DNA from: Streptomyces lavendulae subsp. lavendulae
GTDB lineage: Bacteria; Actinomycetota; Actinomycetes; Streptomycetales; Streptomycetaceae
Reading direction: 5' to 3'
NCBI RefSeq assembly: GCF_002803845.1
Contig: NZ_CP024985.1
Span: 4,836,001 to 4,900,000 of the forward strand
Length of the DNA stretch: 64,000 nt
Shown: positions 42,050 to 50,108 of the stretch, piece after piece
Numbering within the stretch: the stretch's first letter is position 1
How the letters are laid out: each line of letters starts with the position of its first letter
Made by a program: the position numbers and the translations under genes
The notes under the pieces: generated by a model
Told to the model about the DNA's origin: nothing
Database searches by the model: none
Seen by the model: only the letters and a program-made list of their open reading frames with translations

Positions 42050-43128
42050 CGCTGCTCGCGGCCGCGACCAACGAGAGCCTGGCCGATCTCAGCAACAAGC
42101 TGGTGTACGCGTCGATGGCGGTCTACACGCTCGCCTTCTTCGCCCACATCACCGAATGGGTCTTCGGCAGCCGCAGCAAGGTGGGCCGTACGGCCGCCGC
42201 GCTGACGACGGCCGCGGCCGGTGCGGCGCCCGCCGTCCAGGTGCGGACCAAGGGCGGCGGCACGGCCGTCCTCGACAAGCCGCAGGTCGTCACCCGCTCC
42301 GCGGCGGGCTCCCGGGACGTCCCGGACGGCCCCGGCGCGGCGGGCGGCACCGAGAAGGGCGACCTCTACGGGCGGATCGCGGTCTCGCTGACCGTCCTCG
42401 GCTTCCTCATCGAGGCGGCCGGCGTGGTCTCCCGCGCGATGTCGGTCGAGCGGGCCCCCTGGGGCAACATGTACGAGTTCTCGGTGACCTTCTCCACGGT
42501 GGCCGTCGGCGCGTACCTGGCGCTGCTGGCGCTGAAGAAGAACGTCCGCTGGCTCGGCCTGATCCTGATCACCACGGTCCTGCTGGACCTGGGCATCGCC
42601 ACCACCTGGCTGTACACCGCCAGTGACCAGCTGGTTCCGGCCCTGCACTCGTACTGGCTGTGGATCCACGTCTCGACGGCCATCTTCTGCGGCGCCGTCT
42701 TCTACATCGGTGCGGCGGGCGCGGTGCTCTACCTGTTCCGCGACAGCTACGAGGCCCACCTGGAGGCCGGCCGCACGCCGGGCCGCTTCCGTTCCTCGGT
42801 GATGGAGCGGCTGCCCTCGGCGGCCTCGCTCGACAAGTTCTCGTACCGCATCAACGCGGCGGTCTTCCCGCTGTGGACCTTCACCATCGTCGCGGGCGCG
42901 ATCTGGGCCGGCGACGCGTGGGGCCGCTACTGGGGCTGGGACCCCAAGGAGGTGTGGTCCTTCGTGACGTGGGTGGCGTACGCCTGCTACCTGCACGCGC
43001 GGGCCACCGCGGGCTGGAAGGGCCGCAAGGCGGCGTACCTGGCGCTGTTCGCCTTCGCCTGCTGGATCTGGAACTACTACGGCGTGAACATCCTCCTCAG
43101 CGGCAAGCACTCGTACGCGGGCGTCTGA
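42046..43128 (+). CDS. ccsB: Cytochrome c biogenesis protein CcsB (CcsA/ResC haem-handling subunit)
   Basis: 360-aa multispan protein. The haem-binding tryptophan-rich signature is WGRYWGWDPKEVWS, preceded by APWGNMYEFSVTFSTV and followed by TWVAYACYLHARATAGWKGR, with the conserved His residues in LHSYWLWIHVSTAIF. It forms the haem exporter/ligase with ResB. The start overlaps the resB stop (ATGA). End of the cytochrome c operon. Confidence 0.95.
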   Translation: MTLLAAATNESLADLSNKLVYASMAVYTLAFFAHITEWVFGSRSKVGRTAAALTTAAAGAAPAVQVRTKGGGTAVLDKPQVVTRSAAGSRDVPDGPGAAGGTEKGDLYGRIAVSLTVLGFLIEAAGVVSRAMSVERAPWGNMYEFSVTFSTVAVGAYLALLALKKNVRWLGLILITTVLLDLGIATTWLYTASDQLVPALHSYWLWIHVSTAIFCGAVFYIGAAGAVLYLFRDSYEAHLEAGRTPGRFRSSVMERLPSAASLDKFSYRINAAVFPLWTFTIVAGAIWAGDAWGRYWGWDPKEVWSFVTWVAYACYLHARATAGWKGRKAAYLALFAFACWIWNYYGVNILLSGKHSYAGV

Positions 43129-43153
43129 GCCCGGTCGGTGCGACGCTGGTGGT

Positions 43154-43657
43154 ATGCCTCCTGTGAGCCATGCCACCAGCGAGCCGCGTGAGGGCGGACG
43201 CTGGATCGTCCGCTTCGAGACGCACGTGCCCTTCGCCTACGAGGCCGTGTGGCCCGCCCTGACCACGGCGGACGGGCTGTACGGCTGGCTGGCGGCGGCG
43301 GACGTGCTGGAACGCCGGTTCGGCGGGTCGGTCGCCCTGCGCCGGCCGTACACCGGCGACACGGTGTGGGGGAAGGTCACGGCCTGGGACACCGAGCGGG
43401 TCGTGGAGTACACGGTCACCGGCGAGGGCCGGATCCGCTTCCACCTGGACCCGGTGGGCACCGATTCGACGGTCGTCCGCTTCCTCAACGAGCGCACCGG
43501 ATCCGAGGCGGAGCGCCTGGACTGCCTGGCCACCTGGCACGAGCACTTCGAACGGCTGGAGGCCGCCCTGGGCGGTCAGCCCGTCGACTGGTCGGTGTGG
43601 ACCGGGGACCGCCGGTCGCAGCTGCGGGCCTCCTACGCGTCCTTCTCCAGGACGTAG
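43154..43657 (+). CDS. SRPBCC/START-like domain protein
   Basis: 167-aa helix-grip protein: RWIVRFETHVPFAYEAVWPA, LTTADGLYGWLAAADVLERR, WGKVTAWDTERVVEYTVTGE and a long C-terminal helix (LATWHEHFERLEAALGG), as in AHSA1/polyketide-cyclase-like proteins. Ligand unknown. Its last 25 bases overlap the end of the convergent gene. Confidence 0.88.
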   Translation: MPPVSHATSEPREGGRWIVRFETHVPFAYEAVWPALTTADGLYGWLAAADVLERRFGGSVALRRPYTGDTVWGKVTAWDTERVVEYTVTGEGRIRFHLDPVGTDSTVVRFLNERTGSEAERLDCLATWHEHFERLEAALGGQPVDWSVWTGDRRSQLRASYASFSRT

Positions 43658-44175
43658 GCCCCGCGCGGGCCCGGCCCGGTCCCGTTGCCGAGGAAGAAGT
43701 ACAGCTCCAGCGAGTGGTGCGCGTCGCGGCGCAGCTCGAAGGTCCAGGAGTAGCGGCCCGGCGCCCCGGTGACGGTGCCGGCCCGGGTGGCGGTGGCCGT
43801 GGCGGCGGGCAGGACCAGGCGCAGGTGCTGTCCGAGGTTGCGGCCGGCGTCGCGGTCCTCGGTGAGCCGCCAGCGGCCGGGGCCGGAGAGCCGCCAGCCG
43901 GCGGCGTAGTCGCGTTCCTGGCCGTCGAGCAGGGTGACCGAGGCGCTGCCGTCCGTACGGAAGACCACCTCGGTGCCGTCGACGCAGCGCCAGGTGCCGA
44001 CGATCTCGGAGAGGTCGGCGTCGTAGACGGCGGGGACGGGCCGCGTGCCGTGCTGCGGGTTCCACCCGGTCAGGGTGAGCAGCACGGCGACGAGCACCCC
44101 GTAGGCGAGGAGATTGCGCAGGATCGTGTCGAGGATCCGCGGCCCGCGCTCGCGCGGGGCCCGTGGCAGTGGCAT
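43633..44175 (-). CDS. Membrane-anchored protein of unknown function
   Basis: 180 aa. One N-terminal helix (LLAYGVLVAVLLTLTGWN) would anchor an extracytoplasmic beta domain (LSEIVGTWRCVDGTEVVFRT, AAGWRLSGPGRWRLTEDRD, YSWTFELRRDAHHSLELYFF) resembling a lipocalin-like or DUF4179-style barrel. No family is recognised with confidence. The promoter region upstream contains a dyad shared with the LysR remnant. Confidence 0.75.
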   Translation of the reverse strand: MPLPRAPRERGPRILDTILRNLLAYGVLVAVLLTLTGWNPQHGTRPVPAVYDADLSEIVGTWRCVDGTEVVFRTDGSASVTLLDGQERDYAAGWRLSGPGRWRLTEDRDAGRNLGQHLRLVLPAATATATRAGTVTGAPGRYSWTFELRRDAHHSLELYFFLGNGTGPGPRGAYVLEKDA

Positions 44176-44195
44176 GGGCCCATTCTGACAGGCCT

Positions 44196-44211
44196 ATTGA
44201 ACGTGTTCAAT
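44196..44211. promoter_or_regulatory. Inverted repeat, operator-like
   Basis: ATTGAACGTGTTCAAT has 7-base arms around GT. It lies 20 bases upstream of the minus-strand membrane-protein start and just before the LysR remnant. Such dyads are common TetR/MarR operators in streptomycetes; no matching intact regulator is adjacent. Confidence 0.5.
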
Positions 44212-44233
44212 CAACTTCTGCGTCACATTCCGC

Positions 44234-44575
44234 GTGCAGACCGCCGAGTTCCCGGTCCGCGAGGCCGATCTGGGGGAGGGGCCCGCGCCGCTGACCGAGG
44301 CCCGGGTGCTGGCCCTGCCCGCCGGGCACCCGCTGGCCGGGCGGGAGGCCGTGACCCTGGAGGAGCTGGCGCAGGTGCCACTGCTGACCGTCGCCGGGGA
44401 CCGGCCCCCGTACCGGCGCGAGCACCAGAGCCCGGCGCGCACCCCGTCCGGACGGCCCATCCGGCGCGGACCGGAGGTGACCAACACGCAGGAGGCGCTG
44501 GTCCTGGTCGCCGCCGGCCAGGGCGCGCTGCTGACCTCGGCGCACACGCGGGAGTACTACGCCCGCCCGCGTCCT
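44234..44575 (+). pseudogene. C-terminal remnant of a LysR-family regulator
   Basis: About 112 codons resemble the effector-binding half of a LysR regulator (LALPAGHPLAGREAVTLEEL, PLLTVAGDRPPY, GPEVTNTQEALVLVAAGQGA, LLTSAHTREYYARP). The N-terminal helix-turn-helix and hinge are missing: the frame has a stop at 44198-44200. Downstream the frame continues into sequence antisense to the next gene with no LysR character. I read it as a deletion product; expression is unlikely to give a regulator. Confidence 0.7.
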
Positions 44576-44599
44576 GGCGTCCGTACAGGCCCCACTGGC

Positions 44600-44926
44600 C
44601 TACTGGTCCTTGTCCTTCTCATCCCGCTTCTCCCGCTTCTCGCGGTTCTCCCGGCTCTCCTGCTCCTCGCGCAGGGACTTCAGGAACTCCGGGTTGTCGT
44701 CCGGCGCCACCCACTGGGTGCGCCCCGGGCGGCCGCCGCCGACGCCCTGGCGCTTCTTGCCCGCGAACAGCCACACCACCGGCCCGACGATCGAGAAGAC
44801 CAGGATGATGATCACCCACACCACCTTGGGGAGGTGCTTGACCTCTTCCTCGGGGGTGTTCAGACAGTCGATGAAGGTGTAGATGGTCAGCGCGATGATC
44901 AGCAGGAACGGCAGATAGCGCAGCAC
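44600..44926 (-). CDS. PLD-nuclease N-terminal domain (PLDc_N) membrane protein
   Basis: 108 aa from GTG 44926: VLRYLPFLLIIALTIYTFID, then a short loop and KVVWVIIILVFSIVGPVVWL, the two-helix PLDc_N signature, followed by GKKRQG. The cytoplasmic tail is highly charged (EEQESRENREKREKRDEKDK) and probably a helical coil. Role unknown; common in Streptomyces. Confidence 0.85.
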   Translation of the reverse strand: MLRYLPFLLIIALTIYTFIDCLNTPEEEVKHLPKVVWVIIILVFSIVGPVVWLFAGKKRQGVGGGRPGRTQWVAPDDNPEFLKSLREEQESRENREKREKRDEKDKDQ

Positions 44927-45016
44927 GGTGTGGGACCGACTCCCCAGCAGTGGCGGCGGGCCCGCGCGGGGCCCCGGTGACGTCCCCAGGGTAGTTGGTG
45001 ACGGATACTGGGCCCC

Positions 45017-46474
45017 ATGGCTTACGACGATCTCCGCTCGCTGCTCCGGGCTCTGGAGCGGGAGGGCGACCTCAAGCGCATCAAGGCCGAAGTCGACCCG
45101 TACCTGGAGATCGGGGAGATCGTCGACAGAGTGAACAAGGCGGGCGGCCCGGCCCTGCTCTTCGAGAACGTCAAGGGCTCGGCGATGCCGCTCGCCATGA
45201 ACGTCTTCGGGACCGACCGGCGCCTGCTCAAGGCCCTCGGCCTGAAGTCGTACGGCGAGATCAGCGAGAAGATCGGCGGCCTGCTCAAGCCCGAGCTGCC
45301 CCAGGGCTTCATCGGGGTCCGCGAGGCCTTCGGCAAGCTCGGCTCGATGGTGCACGTCCCGCCGAAGAAGGTGAAGGGCGAGGCCGCGCCCGTCCAGGAG
45401 GTCGTCCTCACCGGCGACGACGTGGACCTGGACCGGCTGCCGGCCCTCTTCACCTGGCCCAAGGACGGCGGCTCCTTCTTCAACCTGGGCCTCACCCACA
45501 CCAAGCACCCCGAGACGGGCGTGCGCAACCTCGGCCTCTACCGCCTCCAGCGCCACGACAAGCGCACCATCGGCATGCACTGGCAGATCCACAAGGACAG
45601 CCGCAACCACTACGCCGTCGCCGCCGCGCGCGGCGAGCGGCTGCCGGTCGCGATCGCCTTCGGCTGCCCGCCCGCCGTGACGTACGCGTCGACCGCGCCG
45701 CTGCCGGGCGACATCGACGAGTACCTCTTCGCCGGGTTCGTCGCGGGCAAGCGGATCGAGATGGTCGACTGCAAGACGGTCCCGCTCCAGGTCCCGGCCA
45801 ACGCCGAGGTCGTCGTCGAGGGCTGGCTGGAGCCGGGCGAGATGCTGCCCGAGGGGCCCTTCGGCGACCACACCGGCTTCTACACCCCGCAGGAACCGTT
45901 CCCCGCGCTGAAGATCGACTGTGTGACGATGCGCAAGCGCCCGCTGCTCCAGTCCATCGTCGTCGGCCGCCCGCCGACCGAGGACGGACCGCTCGGCCGC
46001 GCGACGGAGCGTTTCTTCCTGCCGCTCCTCAAGATCATCGTGCCGGACATCGTGGACTACCACCTCCCCGAGTCGGGCGGCTTCCACAACTGCGCGATCG
46101 TCTCGATCGACAAGAAGTACCCCAAGCACGCGCAGAAGGTCATGCACGCCATCTGGGGCGCCCACATGATGTCGCTGACCAAGCTGATCATCGTGGTCGA
46201 CAAGGACTGCGACGTCCACGACCTGCACGAGGTGTCCTGGCGGGCGCTGGGCAACACCGACTACTCCCGCGACCTCACGGTGGTCGAGGGGCCGGTGGAC
46301 CACCTGGACCATGCCTCGTACCAGCAGTTCTGGGGCGGCAAGGCGGGCATCGACGCCACGAAGAAACTGCCGGAGGAGGGTTACACGCGCGACGGCGGCT
46401 GGCCCGACATGGTGGAGTCCGATCCCGCGACGGCGGCCCTCGTGGACCGCCGATGGAAGGAGTACGGCCTGTGA
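45017..46474 (+). CDS. Menaquinone-pathway UbiD-family decarboxylase
   Basis: 485-aa prenyl-FMN-dependent decarboxylase. Blocks GPALLFENVKGSAMPLAMNV, GLYRLQRHDKRTIGMHWQIH (including the RxxR-type prFMN/Mn site), EGPFGDHTGFYTP (catalytic Glu) and LPESGGFHNC are characteristic. With MqnP and a UbiX-like protein nearby it should perform the decarboxylation late in the futalosine route (MqnL-type). The stop overlaps the next gene (GTGA). I leave the symbol blank because mqnL versus ubiD naming cannot be settled here. Confidence 0.93.
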   Translation: MAYDDLRSLLRALEREGDLKRIKAEVDPYLEIGEIVDRVNKAGGPALLFENVKGSAMPLAMNVFGTDRRLLKALGLKSYGEISEKIGGLLKPELPQGFIGVREAFGKLGSMVHVPPKKVKGEAAPVQEVVLTGDDVDLDRLPALFTWPKDGGSFFNLGLTHTKHPETGVRNLGLYRLQRHDKRTIGMHWQIHKDSRNHYAVAAARGERLPVAIAFGCPPAVTYASTAPLPGDIDEYLFAGFVAGKRIEMVDCKTVPLQVPANAEVVVEGWLEPGEMLPEGPFGDHTGFYTPQEPFPALKIDCVTMRKRPLLQSIVVGRPPTEDGPLGRATERFFLPLLKIIVPDIVDYHLPESGGFHNCAIVSIDKKYPKHAQKVMHAIWGAHMMSLTKLIIVVDKDCDVHDLHEVSWRALGNTDYSRDLTVVEGPVDHLDHASYQQFWGGKAGIDATKKLPEEGYTRDGGWPDMVESDPATAALVDRRWKEYGL

Positions 46475-46956
46475 GCCCCATCGCCGTGGGCGGTCCCGCC
46501 CTCTTCATCGGCAGCGACACCCCCTGCGTCGCCCTGGTGCGCCCGATGATCGACCCGGCCCAGCCGGCGGTCAAGGAGGCCGCCGAGCGCGCCGGGGTCA
46601 CCCCCGAGGAGTTCGCCGGCCCGTCCGACCAGTGGCAGCTGATCGCCGACCGCACCGACGGTGAGGGGCGGGAGATCGCCCTGAACGAGCTCTCCGACGA
46701 CGCCGCCGGCGCCTTCGCGGAGCGGCTGCTCGCCGCGATCGCCGACCCGGAGGCCGAGTTCACCGAGGTGCTGACGGTCGCCGCGCACGACGTGCTGCGC
46801 ATCGACGGCCGCCCCGCGGGCGAGGGCTTCGCCTTCCTGGCCAGCGTCGTCCCGCCGCCCTCCGAGGGAACGCCCCTGCTGGAGGTGGAGATCGGCCCGT
46901 CGTCCATCGCGGACCTGCGCGCCGAACTCGAACAGTTCCGGAGGTCCCTCGGATGA
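46471..46956 (+). CDS. Unknown protein within the menaquinone operon
   Basis: 161 aa, overlapping the decarboxylase (GTGA) and mqnP (ATGA) on both sides, so co-translated with them. Predicted alpha/beta: ALFIGSDTPCVALVRPMIDP, GPSDQWQLIADRTDGEGREI, DDAAGAFAERLLAAIADPEA, PLLEVEIGPSSIADLRAELE. No catalytic motif, signal or membrane helix that I recognise. Position suggests an accessory or assembly role in quinone synthesis, but this is inference only. Confidence 0.8.
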   Translation: MSPIAVGGPALFIGSDTPCVALVRPMIDPAQPAVKEAAERAGVTPEEFAGPSDQWQLIADRTDGEGREIALNELSDDAAGAFAERLLAAIADPEAEFTEVLTVAAHDVLRIDGRPAGEGFAFLASVVPPPSEGTPLLEVEIGPSSIADLRAELEQFRRSLG

Positions 46957-47876
46957 CATCGGCTGCCGAGGGCGTCCTCGGGCCGGGCCCCGCGCCGCAG
47001 TCCGCCGGCAAGGTGAAGGCCTTCCTGCGGCTCGTGATGATCGAGCACTCGGTCTTCGCGCTGCCCTTCGCCTACATCGCCGCCTTCACCGCGATGTTCC
47101 GGCTCGACGGCACCGTCCACTGGGCGGAGCTGCTGCTGGTCACCGTCTGCATGGTGGGCCTGCGGACCTTCGCGATGGCCGCGAACCGGATCATCGACCG
47201 GGAGATCGACGCCCGCAACCCGCGCACGGCCGGGCGCGAGCTGGTCACCGGCGCGGTGTCCGTACGGTCCGCGTGGACCGGGGCCGGGGCCGCGCTCGTG
47301 GTGTTCCTCGGGTCGGCGGCCCTGCTGAACCCGCTGTGCCTGGCGCTGGCGCCCGTCGCCGTCGTCCCGATGGTGGTGTACCCGTACGGCAAGCGGTTCA
47401 CGAACTTCCCGCACGCCATCCTGGGCCTGGCCCAGGCGATGGGGCCGATCGGCGCGTGGCTCGCCGTCACGGGCGAGTGGTCCTGGGAGGCCGTGGTCCT
47501 CGGCCTCGCCGTCGGCGTGTGGATCGGCGGCTTCGACCTGATCTTCGCCTGCCAGGACGTGGCCGCGGACCGGGCGGAGGGAGTCAAGTCCGTCCCGGCC
47601 CGCTTCGGCGTCCCGGCGGCCCTGTGGGGCGCCCGCGGCGCCCACGTCGTCACCACGGCCCTGCTCGTCTGGTACGCGCTGCTCACCGACGCGGGCCCGC
47701 TGTTCTGGTTCGGCCTGCTGGTCGTCGTGGCGGCGTTCTGCTACGAGCACACCATCGTGAAGCCGCACGACCTGTCCCGCCTGAACCGCGCCTTCTTCAC
47801 GGTCAACGGCTTCATCGGCATCGCCCTGTTCGTGTGTGCTTTGGCCGATCTCGTGGTGCGGGGTCTGACGGTCTGA
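46953..47876 (+). CDS. mqnP: UbiA-family prenyltransferase of menaquinone synthesis
   Basis: 307-aa polytopic enzyme that attaches the polyprenyl chain in the futalosine pathway. The first Asp-rich motif is AANRIIDREIDARNPRTAGR, the second is ACQDVAADRAEGVKSVPARF. About eight helices are visible (FALPFAYIAAFTAMF, LLLVTVCMVGLRTFAMAA, LALAPVAVVPMVVYPYG and others). The start overlaps the preceding gene. The linked decarboxylase and UbiX-like gene support MqnP over a UbiA of ubiquinone synthesis, which actinobacteria lack. Confidence 0.92.
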   Translation: MTSAAEGVLGPGPAPQSAGKVKAFLRLVMIEHSVFALPFAYIAAFTAMFRLDGTVHWAELLLVTVCMVGLRTFAMAANRIIDREIDARNPRTAGRELVTGAVSVRSAWTGAGAALVVFLGSAALLNPLCLALAPVAVVPMVVYPYGKRFTNFPHAILGLAQAMGPIGAWLAVTGEWSWEAVVLGLAVGVWIGGFDLIFACQDVAADRAEGVKSVPARFGVPAALWGARGAHVVTTALLVWYALLTDAGPLFWFGLLVVVAAFCYEHTIVKPHDLSRLNRAFFTVNGFIGIALFVCALADLVVRGLTV

Positions 47877-47920
47877 GTAGCGTGCGGCCTACCATCGAGT
47901 GCATGGACAGGGAGGCCGAC

Positions 47921-48487
47921 GTGACCGTCTCGGAGAGCGACCGCCTGCACTCGCAGCTCAGCCGGTTCGAGGACATGTTCCCGGGCTACCGGATGGAGAT
48001 TGTCGAGGGCGCCATCGTGATGAGTCCGCTGAAGCCGCACCATGCCCGGACCATCCGGCTGCTGTGGAACGCACTGGAAGTCCAGCTGTCGCAGGAGTGG
48101 GGCTTCATCAGCGATGTCGCGGTTCCGTTCGACGGGGACAACGAGTTCTGCCCCGACCTCGCGGTGCTCCCGGCGGCGGAGGCGGACAAGAACCTCAGCG
48201 CCTACCCGCCCGACCTGATCGAGCTGGCCGTCGAGGTCGTCTCCCCGAGCAGCGTCCGCAACGACTACGAGGTCAAGGACCGCGCCTACGCCCGGCGCGG
48301 GATCCCGCACTACCTGATCTTCGACCCGTACAAGGCCCAGTGCACGACCCTCTGGAACCCCGGCCCCGACGGCTACCGCGGCCGGGACGTGATCCCGTAC
48401 GGCGAGACGGTCGTCGTGGAGACGGGCATCGGCAAGCTGTCGCTGGACACCGCGCCCCTCCCCGTGGACCCGGGCACGGCCGCCTGA
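47921..48487 (+). CDS. Uma2-family (DUF820) endonuclease-like protein
   Basis: 188 aa from GTG 47921, which has GGGAGG 5 bases upstream; ATG 47903 is an alternative. YRMEIVEGAIVMSPLKP, FCPDLAVLPAAEADK, LIELAVEVVSPSSVRNDYEV and KDRAYARRGIPHYLIFDPYK show the Uma2 nuclease core (Glu, Asp, ExV, Lys). Role unknown. It interrupts the menaquinone gene stretch between mqnP and the UbiX-like gene. Confidence 0.87.
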   Translation: MTVSESDRLHSQLSRFEDMFPGYRMEIVEGAIVMSPLKPHHARTIRLLWNALEVQLSQEWGFISDVAVPFDGDNEFCPDLAVLPAAEADKNLSAYPPDLIELAVEVVSPSSVRNDYEVKDRAYARRGIPHYLIFDPYKAQCTTLWNPGPDGYRGRDVIPYGETVVVETGIGKLSLDTAPLPVDPGTAA

Positions 48488-48491
48488 GCGC

Positions 48492-49085
48492 CTAGGAGTT
48501 CCGCACCGGGCGGCGGTGGTACACGGCCGTGGCGATGCCCGCGGCCAGGCCGCACAGGTGGGCCTGCCAGCTCACGGTGGTGTCGGTCGGCAGGATGCCG
48601 GCCACGATCGTGGTGCCCCAGAGGGCGGCGACCCCCAGGGCCACCGCGATGCCGAGCGCCCTGCGTTCCACGAAGCCCCGGACGAGCAGGTAGCCGAAGA
48701 GTCCGAAGACCAGGCCGGAGGCGCCGAGCGTCATCGTGTTCGGCGCCGCGATCAGCCAGATGCCGATGCCGTCGGCCAGCATGATCAGGGCGGACACCGC
48801 CAGGAACCGGCGGATCCCGGACAGGGCCGTGACGAAGCCGAGCACCACCAGCGGGACGCTGTTGGCGGCGACGTGGGCGAAGCCGAAGTGCAGGAAGGGC
48901 GCGAAGAGGATGCCGCTCAGGCCGTCCGGGTCGCGGGCGGGTATCCCGTACGCGTCGAGCGCGTGGCCGGTGACGAGGTCGACGGCCTCGATCGCCCACA
49001 ACAGGCCTACCCAGCCGAGCATCAGCCGGGCCGCGGCCTTGGCCCGGTCCGTCTGCGACCAGGTCTCTTCGGCCATCGCGTTCAT
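48492..49085 (-). CDS. Rhomboid-family intramembrane serine protease
   Basis: 197-aa, six-helix protein. The catalytic Ser is in TLGASGLVFGLFGYLL (GxSG) and the catalytic His in SWQAHLCGLAAGIATAVY. HFGFAHVAANSVPLVVLG is the conserved loop-helix with H..N. ATG 49085 follows GAGGGG. The substrate is unknown. Convergent with the Uma2 gene (4-base gap), divergent from the UbiX-like gene. Confidence 0.92.
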   Translation of the reverse strand: MNAMAEETWSQTDRAKAAARLMLGWVGLLWAIEAVDLVTGHALDAYGIPARDPDGLSGILFAPFLHFGFAHVAANSVPLVVLGFVTALSGIRRFLAVSALIMLADGIGIWLIAAPNTMTLGASGLVFGLFGYLLVRGFVERRALGIAVALGVAALWGTTIVAGILPTDTTVSWQAHLCGLAAGIATAVYHRRPVRNS

Positions 49086-49172
49086 GTACGTCCCCTCGTG
49101 CCGTCCCACGCCCTGGGACGTGCGGTCACCTTACCGAGTGCCTTCGCTCCGTGGCCGGATAGTCTCGGAGGT

Positions 49173-49856
49173 ATGACAGAGCGCAAGCGCACCCCGTGGG
49201 TGGTCGGGGTTTCCGGGGCCTCCGGGACGCCGTACGCGGCGGCGGTGGTCCGCGGGCTGCTGGCGGGCGGCGAGGACGTGGACCTGGTGGTCAGTCGCGC
49301 CTCGCGGCTGACCCTGCTGGACGAGACGGGCATCGCCTTCCGGGACGCGCACTGGCGCGACGACCTCGCCGAGTGGCTGGGCCGGGGGGCCGACGGGAAG
49401 CCGGGTACCTTCCAGGTGCCGGATCTGGACGCCGTCCGCTACTGGGGGGCGGGTGATCTGGCGGCCGGTCCGAGCTCGGGCTCGTACCCCGTGAAGGGGA
49501 TGCTGATCGTCCCCGCGTCCACGGCGTGCGTGGCCGGTGTGGCGCTGGGACTGTCGAAGGACCTGCTCCAGCGCGTCGCGAGCGTGACGCTCAAGGAGCG
49601 GCGCCGGCTGGTGGTCGCGGTGCGGGAGACCCCGCTGAACGGGCAGACGCTCAGGCATCTGGTGGCGCTGGACGAGGCGGGCGCGATCGTGCTGCCCGCC
49701 TCTCCGGCGTTCTACGCGGGTGCGACGCACATCCAGGATCTGGTGGATTTCGTCGCGGGGCGGGTGCTGGACGCGGCAGGGGTGCCGCACCGGCTGTACC
49801 GCCGTTGGGAGGGGGAGCTGGGCGCGGCCCGTCCCCGTGGCCAGTCCGGTGACTAG
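49173..49856 (+). CDS. UbiX-like flavin prenyltransferase
   Basis: 227-aa enzyme making the prenyl-FMN cofactor needed by the UbiD-type decarboxylase 2.7 kb upstream. VVGVSGASGTPYAAAVVRGL binds FMN, LIVPASTACVAGVALGLSKD and ETPLNGQTLRHLVALDEAGA are family blocks, and PASPAFYAGATHIQDLVDFV ends the domain. It is slightly longer than typical UbiX owing to an insertion around LGRGADGKPGTF. GGAGGT directly abuts the ATG at 49173. Its stop shares CTAG with the convergent small gene. Confidence 0.93.
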   Translation: MTERKRTPWVVGVSGASGTPYAAAVVRGLLAGGEDVDLVVSRASRLTLLDETGIAFRDAHWRDDLAEWLGRGADGKPGTFQVPDLDAVRYWGAGDLAAGPSSGSYPVKGMLIVPASTACVAGVALGLSKDLLQRVASVTLKERRRLVVAVRETPLNGQTLRHLVALDEAGAIVLPASPAFYAGATHIQDLVDFVAGRVLDAAGVPHRLYRRWEGELGAARPRGQSGD

Positions 49857-49987
49857 CGCTTCTTGGAGCCGCGCGGCTTGCGGGTCTTGTCGACGCGGTG
49901 CGCGGCGGACGGCTGGTCGGTGCGGGATCGGTTGGCCAGCTCCTGGAGCTGTCGCATGTGCGCGTAGGCCATCTCGATCGTGTACAC
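49853..49987 (-). CDS. Small basic protein, conserved-looking, unknown function
   Basis: 44 aa from GTG 49987 with AGGAG 8 bases upstream: VYTIEMAYAHMRQLQELANR is an amphipathic helix, followed by a basic tail (RVDKTRKPRGSKKR). High third-position GC and a proper ribosome site argue that it is real. It is convergent with the UbiX-like gene and divergent from the AsnC regulator. I recognise no function; nucleic-acid binding is conceivable from the tail. Confidence 0.65.
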   Translation of the reverse strand: MYTIEMAYAHMRQLQELANRSRTDQPSAAHRVDKTRKPRGSKKR

Positions 49988-50030
49988 GGTGAACCACTCC
50001 TGAAGATCGTCATTGATCTGTTGAAAGATT

Positions 50031-50068
50031 CACAGGGTGTTGACCCTGTGTGCCTTTGATTCTATACC
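50031..50068 (+). promoter_or_regulatory. Promoter of the AsnC-family gene with overlapping operator
   Basis: TTGACC at 50040-50045 and TATACC at 50063-50068 are spaced by 17 bases, a near-ideal sigma-70-type promoter. A perfect inverted repeat, CACAGGGT (50031-50038), loop GTTG, ACCCTGTG (50043-50050), covers the -35 element. This suits autorepression by the Lrp/AsnC protein encoded just downstream. Confidence 0.72.
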
Positions 50069-50108
50069 TAGACTTGCAGTAACGCCGAATAATGGAAGGC
50101 TCCACGTA

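Noticed and set aside
44576..44980. Extension of the LysR-like frame to 248 codons
   Set aside because: Beyond about 44575 the frame is antisense to the PLDc_N gene and loses all LysR resemblance; its hydrophobic stretch mirrors the tail codons of that gene.
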